Source: Absidia repens (lineage: Eukaryota; Mucoromycota; Mucoromycetes; Mucorales; Cunninghamellaceae). From it: DNA of 64,000 nucleotides. The position numbers and the translations under genes are program-made. The stretch covers positions 682,001 to 746,000 of the forward strand of contig MCGE01000007.1 in assembly GCA_002105175.1 (NCBI GenBank). Reading direction: 5' to 3'. The notes below the pieces were generated by a model. It made no database searches. It was not told the origin of the DNA and saw nothing but the letters and a program-made list of their open reading frames with translations. This document shows positions 34,795-46,651 of this stretch, in pieces. How positions within the stretch are numbered: the first letter of the stretch is position 1; the number at the start of each line of letters is the position of its first letter.

Positions 34795-36361
34795 ATTAGA
34801 TTAGATTAAACTTTTATGTATACAATGCTTGTCTCTCACTTTAGTTTTTATTGTTATCCCCATTTTTCTTTCTTTTTTGTTACATATCCATCACCACATT
34901 TTGTTATAGTTTATATGATTTTTACTATAGTATAGCTCATTTGCTCATTAGACCTGAATAAATAAATAAAACCTTGCATGTCTATAATATTATATGCCAA
35001 TTATTTATTTGATGATTGATAGTCTCCGGGTAGTGTTGAATTTATCATAACTTTGCATGAGGTTTGAGCTCTTATTGTTCTTGTATGATACATAGTAATA
35101 CTGTGATAAAGAGTAGACAATATCATAGAAGGGGCGTGAATATAGGTAACGGTCAAATATAAGGAATGAAGAATATAAAATTATACTTGAACTCTCTCAA
35201 ATGGGTAAGCTGCGGGACACTTCTGCTCAGGTTTACCAAATTGAAAGATTTTATGAGATTTACACAATCAATAACGGAAAAATAAAGAAAAAAAGATTCG
35301 CTGATTGCCAAGGAGGGTGAAAGTTAGAAGTGTGGGTTTAAAGGGATAGGATTAGAGGTCTTGGTGGGCCTTCTTTTGCTGCCGAGTAGACGTTCAGCTG
35401 GATTTTTATTTTATTTGCATTACACCATGTTTGCCGGACTCTACAAAACATTGATTATAGTTGGTGATCTAGAAAGCAAATTTGTGATGGAACGATAGCA
35501 CAATAGCATTAATGATATATATTTTTTTTTCATTACATATTAGTTCAAAGGATGGGTAATAAAAATATTTTTTTATTTGCAGGGATATGGGAGATACTAA
35601 GCTAAGAGCGCCGGGTTCATTATAACAAGCAATTAAATGGACGTAACAAGAGAGAGGCTATTGGTAGATTTGAAAAATGGCCAAATAATCGCTAAAGGTA
35701 CTAATGTAGAATGTAATCTAATACATTAAACAGCAGATAAGGCATGCAAAACACAATAGCGATATTTCATATGAACATAACATCGGTCAATGCTAATCAA
35801 AAGGATCTATTGCACAAGACATGAGAGAGACTAATGGGACATATTTCATTGGAACATGTAAAAAGAGACATATTTTATTCAGTAAGTTGACACAGATAAT
35901 GGACAAACTAACACTAAACAAAGCTAATGACGGCACCAAAAAACCAACCCAAATAATGGTGGTCCTAAATCATGAATTCAAAATGAAAGGCCTTTCCCAT
36001 GCATCTTGTAATCTCTGAACTTAAGCCCTTCTAAACTAGTCCTGATACTAATCTAAGATTACCACAATCCAAAAAAATTTGAAATGAAAAAAAAAAAAAA
36101 AAAAAAAAAAAAATGAAAAAAGAGAGAGCGAAATAAAAGGAGTAAATAAAATACACGTGGGCGGCATTTGAATACTTTCTCTACCTATATACTTAAAGAC
36201 GATATAAAAATATTTTTATTCAATGATACGACAACTAAGATAAGACATTATTTTTCCATTTTGTACTTTATTTGTTTCATCATTCGAAAAAGATGGAAAG
36301 GGGAGTCTAAACTACAGTAAATACTAACTAATACTACAAAAAGAAAACCAACAGAGAAGAT
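34795..36361. other. intergenic with repeat copy C
   Basis: No gene seen. It starts with four short TTAGA repeats right at the stop codon of the phosphoesterase gene and AATAAA near 34960. Repeat copy C occupies about 35460-36190. A poly(A) of about 28 nt lies at 36086-36113. The 3' flank of the aminotransferase gene closes the interval. Confidence 0.6.
35460..36190. repeat. dispersed repeat family, copy C
   Basis: Collinear with copies A, B and D: GGGTTCATTATAACAAGCAA near 35613, AAAAAGAGACATATTTTATTC near 35860, TGGTGGTCCTAAATCATGAA, AAAATGAAAGGCCTTTCCC near 35980, CTTCTAAACTAGTCCTGATAC near 36028, closing ACACGTGGGCGGCATTTGAA near 36152. A long poly(A) interrupts the 3' part. Non-coding. 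Confidence 0.78.
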
Positions 36362-37592
36362 CTACAACCCTTCAGCAGGCCACATCCACCCAAAGACATC
36401 TTCTTGATCACCTGATTGAATGCCGCGGTATTCCTTGTACAATTGAGCAAAGCCATCGCCGATTTCAGTCTGTTGACCCGAGCCAATGTTGATCACCTGG
36501 TCTCCACGCACAATTTTTCGGACTGGCGTCAGTATGGCAGCCGTACCAACAGCAGCGACTTCGGCAAAGTTACCTTGCTCCAGTTCATCGAATCGGACTG
36601 CACGTTCTTCAACCTTCCACCCCAGTGTCTTTTCGGCAATATCTTCCAATGACAAGCGTGTGACTGATTGTAAAATCGTACTAGAGTTGGGGGTGACAAA
36701 TGTACGTTGTTTGGTGATGGGGTCAGGATGTGTCAATGCCACGAAGTTGGATGTAGAAAATTCGTCAATGAACGTATGGGTCTTACTGTCCAAGTGCAAT
36801 GTAATCGGGTAGCCTTGTTCCTTGGCACGATGCATAGGGCCAAAAGTACTGGCATAATTACCACCCACCTTGGTGGCGCCTGTGCCATTGGGAGCAGCTA
36901 ATAAATAAAATACATTACAACACAAGCCAGTGAGTTCCACCTATTCGCTCTATTTCTTCTTCTTCTCACACTTACTTCTGTCAAAATCTTCAATCACCAA
37001 TGCATCCACAGGGACAACACCACCCTTGTAATAGTTTCCAACAGGCATACCAAACACGATGAACGAGAATTCAGGGGCTGCACCCATGCCAATAAAAGGA
37101 CCGCTGCCAAACAATACGGGACGAATATATAAAGACCCTCCTGACTCTTTGGGAGGCACGTATTCCAAGTTGGCTTCCACCGTTCGACGCACTGCTTCTT
37201 CAAAAATTTCAATAGGCACGCGAGGCATATACGCCATGTCGGCACTGCGTTGCATACGTTCAGCATTCACACGAGGGCGGAAAACACGCACACGACCATC
37301 GTTGTCCCGGAATGCCTTCAAGCCTTCAAAACACTATAATGAATGAGAAGCGTTTTCGAATGAATTTTCGTAGACTTTTTCTCTTTTATCGTTGATTTAC
37401 CTGTTGTCCATAGTGAAGTCCAGTCGCACAAACATGAATGTTTAACATGGGGTCAGTGACAAACACGCCTTTATCCCAGCCCTTTTCCGTTGTCCAAGTG
37501 TATTTTGTAAACCCGTTGGTATCTCGGTATTGGAAACCGACATTAGCCCAGTCAATGGTATTGTTAGGAGGGACGATAGCTCGAGATGACAT
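36362..37592 (-). CDS. branched-chain amino acid aminotransferase, PLP fold type IV
   Basis: Three exons: 37401-37592, 36976-37333, 36362-36897 (361 aa). BCAT signatures are YTWTTEKGWDKGVFVTDPML, LHYGQQCFEGLKAFR, MQRSADMAYMPRVP, GGSLYIRPVLFGSGP, GATKVGGNYASTFG with the PLP lysine at about residue 193, and the EVAAVGTAAILTPVRKI loop that contacts the PLP phosphate. It transaminates Leu, Ile and Val with 2-oxoglutarate. The chosen start (MSSRAIVPPNNTIDWAN) gives no obvious mitochondrial presequence, pointing to a cytosolic Bat2-type isoform. An in-frame start at 37622 would add ten residues without changing that. The gene sits about 4.5 kb from the 3-hydroxyisobutyryl-CoA hydrolase gene of valine breakdown. 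Confidence 0.94.
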
Positions 37593-38265
37593 TAAGAAAA
37601 ATGGACAAGTGGGAGAATGCAAATAAAAAATAAAAAAATAAAAAAATAAAAATGAATAGGCGGGAAAATAAATATGTCAAGCAGAAAAGTGAGTCATCCT
37701 AAAACAAATCATCGCCAGTACTTTTTGGATTTTTTAATGCCCGCCGTGAAAATTAGGCCGATGTTTAACCGCTTTAATTCCTTTTTCCTTTTTTGGGGGA
37801 GAGAAGGTGTGGGGGGAGGGAGGGGTTCATGTAGAAAACATACATTTTCTACTATCGTCCAAATATATATTATTGATGTCTTTAGAATCATATTAATTTC
37901 ATGCAGTTCAAGCCAAATAACGTTCCTGTATCATATCAGCTGAATCAATAATAATGACCATGGATAATTCAAATGTTGGACATATTGCCGCCATCAAAGT
38001 CCTTTTTTTCTTATATACCTGCCAAAGACTATTCGGTACTATGGTGCACTCCGGCAGAATCATTTTAAGTAAACATTGATTTATTTTTTACCCGTCCCAA
38101 TTTTTACACCGTCTCTATGTAATAAACTTGAGCACTGGCAGATGTTGCGCTTCAATCGGAGATTCAACTCGTTCGATTTTTTTTTTTTTTTGTCATAAGG
38201 GTTCAAACGACTAGTTTATTAAATGTTCCCTTTTTTTATATATATATTTATCAAATAACATCGCC
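37593..38265. promoter_or_regulatory. divergent promoter region, aminotransferase / carnosine methyltransferase
   Basis: About 670 bp between divergent start codons. Contains A-rich repeats (AAATAAA-type) just upstream of the aminotransferase start, a CCTTTTTTGGGGGAG element near 37789, and a poly(T) at about 38179-38191 with TATATATATA near 38238 shortly before the plus-strand start. No coding frame was supported. Confidence 0.45.
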
Positions 38266-40003
38266 ATGTCACATCACCATTCGCATGACGCGCATGATCA
38301 CCACCAGCATGACCAACATCATCAACATGATGTTGATCCCTTCCAACCTCGTGGTGAAGAAGATGCCGATCCTTCGCAAGCGGAACGTCGTCATTTCCAA
38401 AAAGTGCTCCTGGCATTTATCTATTACCGGTCTCATGGCTTGAACCACAATCATCGACGTCGACGCGACTTCATGGCCTTACCTGAACACCATAAACGCT
38501 TGATCCCCGATACCTTGCAGAAGATTGATACTGTCGATACCAAGATTGAAGCCAATGCCTTGTTTTTCCGTGATCTTGTTAAAAGTGCCAACTTATTTTC
38601 CAATAATGACATGACCACCTTGTTGGAAGAAGCAAGGAAAAAGGTAAGAACCAATTGTTATTATTGTTATTGCTATGGCAATGGTTCTCAGCCCATTCAC
38701 TCTGAATGCACACACTCCTTTCTGGTTCTCACTCGTTTTTTTTTTTTTTTTTTTAAATATATTTGTATAGGGGGAGCAACCGCCCGTCAAACCTTCAGAT
38801 ATGGACAAGGTTAGAAGTACTTTGAAGCAATGTTTTAGAGATTGGTCTAAAGAAGTAAGTGAACAAAGGGAGATGCAAATGGTAATAAAGCACTAACTTG
38901 GTTTAATTTGCTTTAGGGAAAAGTCGAAAGGGATGTTATTTATGTACCTATCATTGAAGAATTGGAATCCATTTACAAATCGTTGTCAATTGCTGAAAGG
39001 TAAGCAGGCGAAGGGAAACAATGAAGGGATTGAATCTTATGATCCATTTTAAAATTTTGTAGAGGTGATATTAAAGTCCTTGTTCCTGGCGCTGGTCTTG
39101 GGCGTTTGGCATATGACATTGCTACTCATGGCTTTAGCTGTCAAGGTAAAAATCAAAACACATAATGATATTATGCATCCTCATCCTCATCTGAAATAAA
39201 TATGTGTATATTTTTAGGCAATGAATTCACGTTTTATATGGTAAGAAACTGATTGGCATAAATGAAACTCTTCTCATTCATAACTCCTTTTCTTTTTTTT
39301 TTTTTTTTTTTAGCTTTTGGCATCGAATTTTATTTTGAACAAACTCGACAGTGAAGAGCAATATGAGCTGTATCCATTTGTACATTCATTTAGCAACCTT
39401 CCTTCTGCCGCTAGTCAACTCCAACCAATTCGTATTCCTGATGTTGTACCTGGCAATTTACCTTCTACGGCTGACTTTTCTATGGTGGCAGGCGACTTTT
39501 TGGAAGTGTATGGCGAACATAGTGAAAATCAAGGTAAGAAATAAGATAAAACAATATTAAAGGAAGGACTCCTGTCACTGATATTAATATATATGTATAC
39601 ACTATTTACAATAATTAGGTGCTTGGGATGTGGTAGTGACATGTTTCTTTATTGATACTGCTCGAAATATCTTGAAATATCTCGAAGTGATTCATCGTAT
39701 TTTGAAACAAGGCGGTACGTGGATCAATATTGGCCCATTACTTTATCATTTTGAAGATACTCCGGGCGAATCTTCGGTGGAATTGTCTCTGGATCAAATT
39801 AAACGTGTGGCTCAAGACATGGGATTTGAAATTAAGGTATACGCGTATAATATAAATTTCTATATATAATAGCCTACTCACTGACGTTTTGTTTTTTGTT
39901 TCATTAGAAGGAATTCATGGTTGATACCACTTATACTGCCAACCCCGACAGCATGCTGACTTATCTTTATCATTCCGCTTTTTGGACTGCAATCAAAAAA
40001 TAA
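38266..40003 (+). CDS. CARNMT1: carnosine N-methyltransferase family (N2227/UPF0586)
   Basis: Eight exons: 38266-38643, 38771-38854, 38917-38999, 39063-39145, 39218-39240 (23 nt), 39314-39533, 39619-39836, 39908-40003 (394 aa). After a His-rich N-terminus (MSHHHSHDAHDHHQHD), the family pattern runs clearly: HFQKVLLAFIYYRSHGLN, RDVIYVPIIEELESIY, the SAM-binding motif VLVPGAGLGRLAYDIA, GNEFTFYMLLASNFILN, GDFLEVYG, GAWDVVVTCFFIDTARNI, LKQGGTWINIGPLLYHF, and a SVELSLDQIK then TAFW-type ending. Family members methylate carnosine or related His-containing peptides; the physiological substrate in fungi is unclear. The 23-nt exon 5 encodes the conserved GNEFTFYM. Confidence 0.92.
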
Positions 40004-40095
40004 ACTTTGACTTTATTCATACATGCTGCTGATGAGGGTCCTATGTTGTGTGTTGTGTGTAGTGGTACTGCCGATATGCCTGTGTGTATGTGTGT

Positions 40096-40151
<56 letters not shown>

Positions 40152-40512
40152 CCATTTGCCTTCTTTTGAACATGTGATAGTGTGGTGCTATATATACGTA
40201 AATACTATTCATAAGAAATGGTCTCGATTCGTATACTCACATTCGTTGATTTGTCATTTATCAACAACTACTAGGATGAACAGAGAGGACGGGAAGTACA
40301 TACATGGAGAAAGATACTGCACTTGACGACTATTTTATTGCACTATTTGAACTCGGGTGTGGAACCAAGGTAAACATCAATGCTCCTTTATCATATGAAA
40401 AGATTCAAGGAGCATGAAAAAAAAATTAACTCGTCTTTTGGTTCTCCGCCACAGGCGCGTGATAATTTGGTTTCCTTTTGTCCGTGTGTTTTTAAACTTT
40501 TCTTTCTTTCTT

Positions 40513-40550
<38 letters not shown>

Positions 40551-40576
40551 GATTCTCTTTACTTTCTATACAAACG
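40004..40576. other. intergenic with microsatellites
   Basis: No gene seen. A (GT)n microsatellite runs about 40082-40150 and a (CT)n tract about 40517-40550, the latter just upstream of the next start codon and possibly part of its promoter or 5' leader. Confidence 0.65.
40100..40150. repeat. (GT)n microsatellite
   Basis: An essentially pure run of more than 20 GT units, preceded by interrupted GTGCGT units, in the 3' flank of the methyltransferase gene. Confidence 0.95.
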
Positions 40577-41827
40577 ATGGATTCACTACCTTCACCACCG
40601 GCATCTTTATCCTCGGGGAAAAATCCATGGATGGTAAAAAAGCACCAATCAAAGGCTTCACCAACAGTCACAACAACCACAACCAGCAAGTTGGAACGCT
40701 TTATCAGCTTTTTACTAGCAGCATGGACAACGCTTTCCTCTGTTCAGCCTGTACAACAACAACAGCAACAATCATCATTTTCTTCTCCTACACCACCCTC
40801 TTCTTCTTCATCATCATCACCCGTTAACAACACAAAAGCAGTGGTCACACGATCCTTACTACCGACCATGGCTAGCCAATGCTTGGATTTGATCATGTTT
40901 ACTTCAGCCATGGTAATCACGTTGTTTAGTTACTTTTCCGGTGAACTGGATAGCAAAAAACCAATATCATCGTCGTCGTCACCGTCGTCACATTCTCATA
41001 CAGCGCAACGACTGGTCTCCTCCGCATCCTCTCCTTCTATAGCCATCATTCCTCCACCTTCTCGACATACCATCATGGATATCAAAGAACTAAGAAAATG
41101 GCAACAGCAGCAACAACAACAACAGCAATATCAACAACCACCGTCTATAATGAAAAGATTGGAATATATTACTGCTACTTGTCCTATGGATGATCAGAAT
41201 CATCAACGGATCATGGCATGGGCGTCTTCCCAAGGATATCAAGAACAACAACAAGAATCTGGTGATACAGAGGTAAGACAGGCAAACACACACAGCGGGA
41301 AACGAATATTGATCTAATTTGTCTTGGCTCTTTTTTTTTTTTTTTTTTTTCCAAAGGGTGGCGGTCGTCAGCTCACCTCCTTATCACTTCATCGTCAAGA
41401 ACAACACTATAATCATCCGGCCATGGAGGAAGTGGATGATGATGAAAAATATACATTCGATGAACGATGGTCTGTCGATGGTGGCGAACCGATTTTGATG
41501 AATTCACATCATCAGCATCATCTTCACTTGACATCTCCCTCCTTCTCCCATCGTCAGCTGTCATCCAACAACAACGACAACAATAACAAGTATCTACATC
41601 CCAATGCTTCTTCGGTCGCTAACTCGACTACGACATCTTCTTCCAACAACAACCCATCTCCAGAAGAAGATCGTCGCTTGGCATTCATGGAAGTTCAAGT
41701 AGCCTCACTGATTCAACAAGGTCAAGCCGCTCTCACCAAAAAAATCAAGGTACACGAATTGGATCCCAAGGAAATTGCCATGCGTCGAGCTCTGAAACAA
41801 GGTACCAGTGGTGGCTATCATCAATGA
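40577..41827 (+). CDS. unknown protein, Ser/Gln-rich with possible membrane segment
   Basis: Two exons, 40577-41272 and 41357-41827 (388 aa), joined in phase 0. The 5' flank is a CT-rich tract ending close to the ATG (MDSLPSPPASLSSGKNPW). Between low-complexity Gln, Ser, His and Asn runs there are ordered islands: SKLERFISFLLAAWTTLSSV (about 37-56), LDLIMFTSAMVITLFSYFSG (about 103-122, hydrophobic enough for a membrane span), and a C-terminal segment EDRRLAFMEVQVASLIQQGQ, AALTKKIKVHELDPKEIAMR that looks helical and charged. I do not recognise a family. Confidence 0.65.
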
Positions 41828-42148
41828 AATTCCCCCTCTTTTTTTTTAGATCTTCTATATTTATATTATGTTTATCATTTATTTATTTATCCCGTCTATT
41901 TATTTTATACCCCATCATTCTCTTTATCAATAAAAATATTATCTTCATTTGCCTTTTGCATGTGCGTGTGCGTGTGTAATATTTGAAATGCCGCCTGCTT
42001 TTCAGTGCTGTGTGACTTTTGAAAACAAAAAATTCAAGCAGCCTTTTTTTCGATGACAAGGCTCTCTCTTTTTTTTTTCCTGTTCCTTTTTTTTTTCTCC
42101 TCTCCCTTTTTATTGAATCCCGTTTAGTCATATTTTTTTGACCTCATT
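41828..42148. other. intergenic
   Basis: Contains AATAAA near 41930, a GTGTGCGTGTGCGTGTG tract near 41960 and poly(T) runs near 42070-42100 that precede the next start codon. No gene seen. Confidence 0.6.
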
Positions 42149-44271
42149 ATGAATAGACTGACCAATCCCCGTAACACTTTAGTTTTCCAACGCTTGTCAG
42201 CTTCCACTACTCGACGATCTCTTCTTACTGTACCTCGCCAAATGTCTTCTTTTACAAAAAATACGAATACCACCAACAAGGCCGCTGCTCGTTTGAACAC
42301 TACGGCCAAATGGCTTCAACCTAACCGTCAAGTAAGCGTGATTAATTTAGCTTCTCCCCTATTTTTTTTTTCGGGGAGGAGGGTTTGAACTTTCCTTTCC
42401 CACTAACTTTTTCTTTCTCTTTTTTTTTTTTTTTCTTCAAAGATGTCGACGTCTCAACAAACCATTGCTTCTGCCGAACAATCTCAAGTAAGTGGATCTT
42501 TTTGCCATGTCAAAAACCTGGGATAGATACACATGTGACTCACTCCATTCTCCCTCCTTTTCTTTCTTTCTTTCTATTTTGGTGCGTATAGGCTGAAGTA
42601 CTTCACCGAAAAAATCTCAGTGTACGTGAATTTGTGTTGAACCGACCTGCCAAAATGAATGCTTTGAATACCAATATGGTACGCGCTATCCTTCCTGAAC
42701 TCAAGGTAAGAAGGGAATAAAATATATTTCATTGAAGAGTGGAACCACAATGATGTTTAGTGTGTCGGATTTGATAAGGCTAAACATTTTTTTTACTTTT
42801 TTATCGTGGTGGGTGGATGTAGTCGTGGGAAAAATCGGATTTAGCTAAAATCATTGTCATTAAAAGCGAACCTGGTGTAGCCTTCTGCGCTGGCGGTGAT
42901 GTCAAAGGTAAGGTGGCCCTCTGTGTCCCGCTAGCGTCTTTTTTTTTTTAACCTAAATCTCATGTATGTTGATCCTTATCATTTTTTTCTTTTGTAGCGG
43001 TGGTTGACTATGCTAGTGAAGGCAAGCATGAAAAAGCAGCCGAGTTCTTCAAAGAAGAATATCAATTGGATCATATGATTTCTACTTTGGAAACCCCTTA
43101 TGTATCTATCATGGACGGTGTGACCAGTAAGTTTTATTATTATTATTATTCTTCGTCTTATTCTAGTGAAATAATGGAGTATTAAATATCCTTTATAAAA
43201 TTATAGTGGGCGGAGGTGTTGGTCTTAGTGTCCATGCTCCTTTCCGTATTGCCACCGAAAACACGTTATTCGCTATGCCTGAAACCAAGATTGGTTTCTT
43301 CCCTGATGTTGGTGGCAGTTTCTTCTTGTCTCGTTTGGATGGTCACTTAGGTGTGTATTTGGGTCTGACCGGAAAGCGTTTGAAGGCTGCTGATGTGCTC
43401 TATGCTGGTGTGGCCACCCATTATGTGCCCAGCTCTCGTTTACCTGCCTTGGAAGCCCGTTTAGCTGAATTAGACAATGTGAGTCATGATGTGGTAAATG
43501 GCGTGATTGAAGAATTTTCTGGTGAATTGGATCAAGAAGCTGGCTTTTCTTTGGGTGGCGATGTCCGTGCTGCCATTGACCGGTAAAGTATATACTTAGT
43601 TTTACTGAGAAGTGACGAAATGACTGATCCCCGCTATATATATATCTTTATATAGATGCTTCAAGTACGATAATTTGAAGGACATTGTGGAAGCTGTCAA
43701 GAAGGAAGAACAAGCCAATCCCGCATGGGCTCAAGAAACCCTCAAGTATTTGACCAGCATGTCACCCACCTCGCTCAAGGTCTCTTTGCAACAAATCCGT
43801 AGCGGTGCCACATTGACCATTGCGCAATGCTTCAAGATGGAATTCCATTTGTTACAAAAATTCTTGGCGGGACACGATTTCAAGGAAGGTGTGTACAAGA
43901 CATTGGTGCATCGTGGACAGAAATCCGAATGGCAACCCGCAACCCTCGATGACGTCGATGATCTTAAGATCAAGGCCGATTACTTCAATGCACCCTCGGA
44001 TTTGACACTCGACATGCTCACCACCAAGGACTTTAAACAGTACCCTCACCGCAAGTACATGCTACCCACCGAAGACGATATCAAGAATGTTGTGACCGGC
44101 GAAGCTGCTGATGTAGGAAATTATGCTCTGACCCGTGATGAAGTCGTCGATTACCTCGTCCGTGAACGTAATGGCAAGCAAGGTGTTAAGCAAAAGGTCA
44201 ACGAAGTGCTTGCTCGCAAGACCAAGGTGCTGGAAAATCAAGATGGTCAAACTTTGAAGTGGGTGTATTAG
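42149..44271 (+). CDS. EHD3: mitochondrial 3-hydroxyisobutyryl-CoA hydrolase (valine catabolism)
   Basis: Seven exons: 42149-42331, 42443-42487, 42592-42705, 42823-42907, 42998-43126, 43207-43582, 43656-44271 (515 aa). The N-terminus ([24 protein letters not shown]) is a classical mitochondrial presequence. The enoyl-CoA hydratase/isomerase fold shows [30 protein letters not shown], a [20 protein letters not shown] oxyanion segment, [20 protein letters not shown] and [20 protein letters not shown]. The HIBCH-specific C-terminal half has [17 protein letters not shown] and [19 protein letters not shown]. It releases 3-hydroxyisobutyrate from its CoA ester. Functionally it lies downstream of the aminotransferase at 36362-37592. 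The initial 76 residues including the Ser/Gln stretch from the 45-nt exon 2 are not conserved. Confidence 0.94.
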
Positions 44272-45629
44272 GAAAAAAAAAAAAGGGTGTCAGTGTATAA
44301 TGTAGTTATAGCTTATAGTTAGATGGTTTCCCTTATCCCTCTTTTATTATTATTATTTTACAATATTTTGTTGTTGTCGTTGTTGTTTTAAAATAAACAT
44401 ATGTCTTTTTTTATTGCTCTACTTGCGTTTGTAATGTGATTGAAATAAAAAAAAAGTGAAGGTGATTTACTTCATATCAGGTTGACTGAAGGGTTCCGAA
44501 AAAACAAACCAAAAAGACGGAAGACACTGCAAAGGGCAGGGTGCTGGGTATAGGGCATTTCGCAATGATAGATGACTGAATGGGAGGCTAGAGCTCAGCT
44601 GGGAAAGAGAAATATTCGACATTTGGTTGTTTGTCAAACAGGACCATCCATGAACCTTGTTAATATACACTGCTAAACATCAAAAACAAAAATGGGCTGC
44701 AAAAAGCCCACATACTATAATTCTAGTCCTTTGATAAATACCCCAATATTTTCGCCTTTTGATGATGTGCTGGACACATAGGTCATATCTACCATAATGT
44801 GAAATGGTAGAGCCGGAAAAAATACCCTGTCTAATTTTTTACACACACACATACACAAATAAATACAATGTATCTTCTTTGGGAAGAGCGTTTTAGCATG
44901 ATGACCTGGTAAAGTAATCTCAGGACGCATGTGTATCTGACAAGACAGTTAACATATGAAAGACTGATGGCAAAAATACAAAATACATTTATTGAAAAGT
45001 AGATATAAGCTATGACAACTACTACAAAGCTAAGCTGTTGACATTCTAAGACATGGGCTTATCTAAGTGGTGGGTCCCAAATCACCACTCCAAAATGGAA
45101 AGGTTTCCCCATGCATGTTTATATTGCATTTTTCAAAATGCCCCTAATTCAAGTTCTAATTCTAACCCAAGATCACCCCATCCCGTTGAAGTCATCATTG
45201 AAGAGGATGTTCTGAAATAAGAAGAAAAAAAAAAAGAAAGAGAGAAAAAAAGGCAAATCCATGTACAGCGGAGTATGAACATTTTTGAGGGGCTGTCCAG
45301 CATAGCATGAAATAGCAAATCATCTAGCCCCATCCCATGGAAACCCCATACTACAACTAAACACCACCCTCTTCCCATGGCACCCAATAAATATATATAT
45401 ATATATATTTACAAACCTTCCGGCGTTGTTCCAGAGTATTTATTATATATGTATATAGATATGCAAATCACCGACTTCACAAGCTAGTAAACCAAAACAT
45501 CAATAGCTAAATCTATCTACATACTTATATATATATATATATATACTAATTTAAAATCACCCAAGGTCACTGTAAGTCTAGCCACCGATGAACCAAAAAC
45601 GATAGGTGACGTTGATGAGGGGAGAGTTG
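44272..45629. other. intergenic with short-form repeat
   Basis: No gene seen. AATAAA near 44393 lies downstream of the hydrolase gene. A short-form repeat lies at 45055-45190. (AT)n tracts occur near 45390-45408 and 45530-45544. Confidence 0.6.
45055..45190. repeat. short-form dispersed repeat
   Basis: Contains GGTGGGTCCCAAATCACCAC, the core CCAAAATGGAAAGGTTTCCCC, then ATGCATGTTTATATTGCATT, CAAAATGCCCCTAATTCAAG and AACCCAAGATCACC. The last three parts are the reverse complement of about 410-500 in the left-end direct repeat. It links the short and long forms of the family. Confidence 0.75.
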
Positions 45630-46227
45630 TCAATGACTTGTTTCATCCCATTCATACCTTCGTTGGATTGCTTTTGGTAAAGAGTTCAGTACAGCAACAG
45701 GCATTCGTGAGTAGGATGGTAGTGTTTGATGGAGGATACGAGCCAACTCTTGCAAGGCATCCAGTGTTGTCTGATCATTATCAATGCTTGTTTTTGTAAA
45801 AGCACTAGCACATAAAAGACGACGGGGTGGTAATGGTCCAGGTGTCATTGTGTCAGGATATTCACACCAGTTTGCATAATATTCGCTGTCGAAATTAGTA
45901 TGTTCCTGATTAGTGCATGCCATCGGTTGTACTTGCTGACCCTGTTTCAGTTCATTATCATCATCGGACCATCCGTCCCCCCAATAATCATCCGGTGCCT
46001 CGTTAGCATCCCATAGTAATTGTTTCGACTACAAATTAAAATAAGGTATCAAAATATATCGCAAAACAACATACATATTGTTGGAGAGGGGGCGAGGGAA
46101 GAGATGAACAATAGCTTACCTTGTTCAGATCGTGTGATGTCAACTGAGCTATAAAGTGACACTGCTGTTGTAGTTCCAAAACCGGTGCAGCACTCGATGC
46201 AAGGAGGTGTTCATTCGCATGATTCAT
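45630..46227 (-). CDS. small acidic protein of unknown function
   Basis: Two exons, 46120-46227 and 45630-46028 (168 aa), joined in phase 0 by a GTAAGC donor and a TTTGTAG acceptor. The start is MNHANEHLLASSAAPVLELQ. The central NEAPDDYWGDGWSDDDNEL is acidic and Trp-rich. The C-terminal half (TTLDALQELARILHQTLPSY, SRMPVAVLNSLPKAIQRRYE) looks helical. The central WGDGW/DDYW pattern occurs in several fungal hypothetical proteins, in my recollection, without a known role. I assign no function. Confidence 0.6.
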
Positions 46228-46651
46228 GTTGTATGTTTGTTGTCTATATCACCTGATATGGTTTTTGTGTGTTGACACGTACAGTACGGCACAGTGAAGC
46301 CGAGTAAGATTATATGATAAACAATGGACGAAGTATGTTAAGCTATAACAAGAAGCGTGATTTATACAGTAAAGAGAAGGAAAAAAAAAGTTCATAATAA
46401 GCCTATGGCATCAAAATGTTTGTTACATATAAAAAAATCAAGACAACAAATAGGCAATCATAAATATGAATAATAGTTTATTTAGTAAAGTTTTTTTTTT
46501 ATTTTTTTGAAGGGGGGGAGGAGGAGAGGGAGGGAAGCAAATTATGTATAAAGAAAAAAAAAGTAAAATAACAATAATATTATAATATTAAAATTGGTAG
46601 AGGAGGAGGGAAGAAGAGGGGAAAAGTGTAAACAATGAATAATGAACTAAT
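46228..46651. other. intergenic
   Basis: Promoter side of the small acidic-protein gene and 3' flank of ERG2. Contains a purine-rich GAGGGAGG stretch near 46510-46540. No gene seen. Confidence 0.55.

Noticed and set aside
40084..40326. Val/Cys-rich plus-strand frame
   Set aside because: It is the translation of a (GT)n microsatellite.
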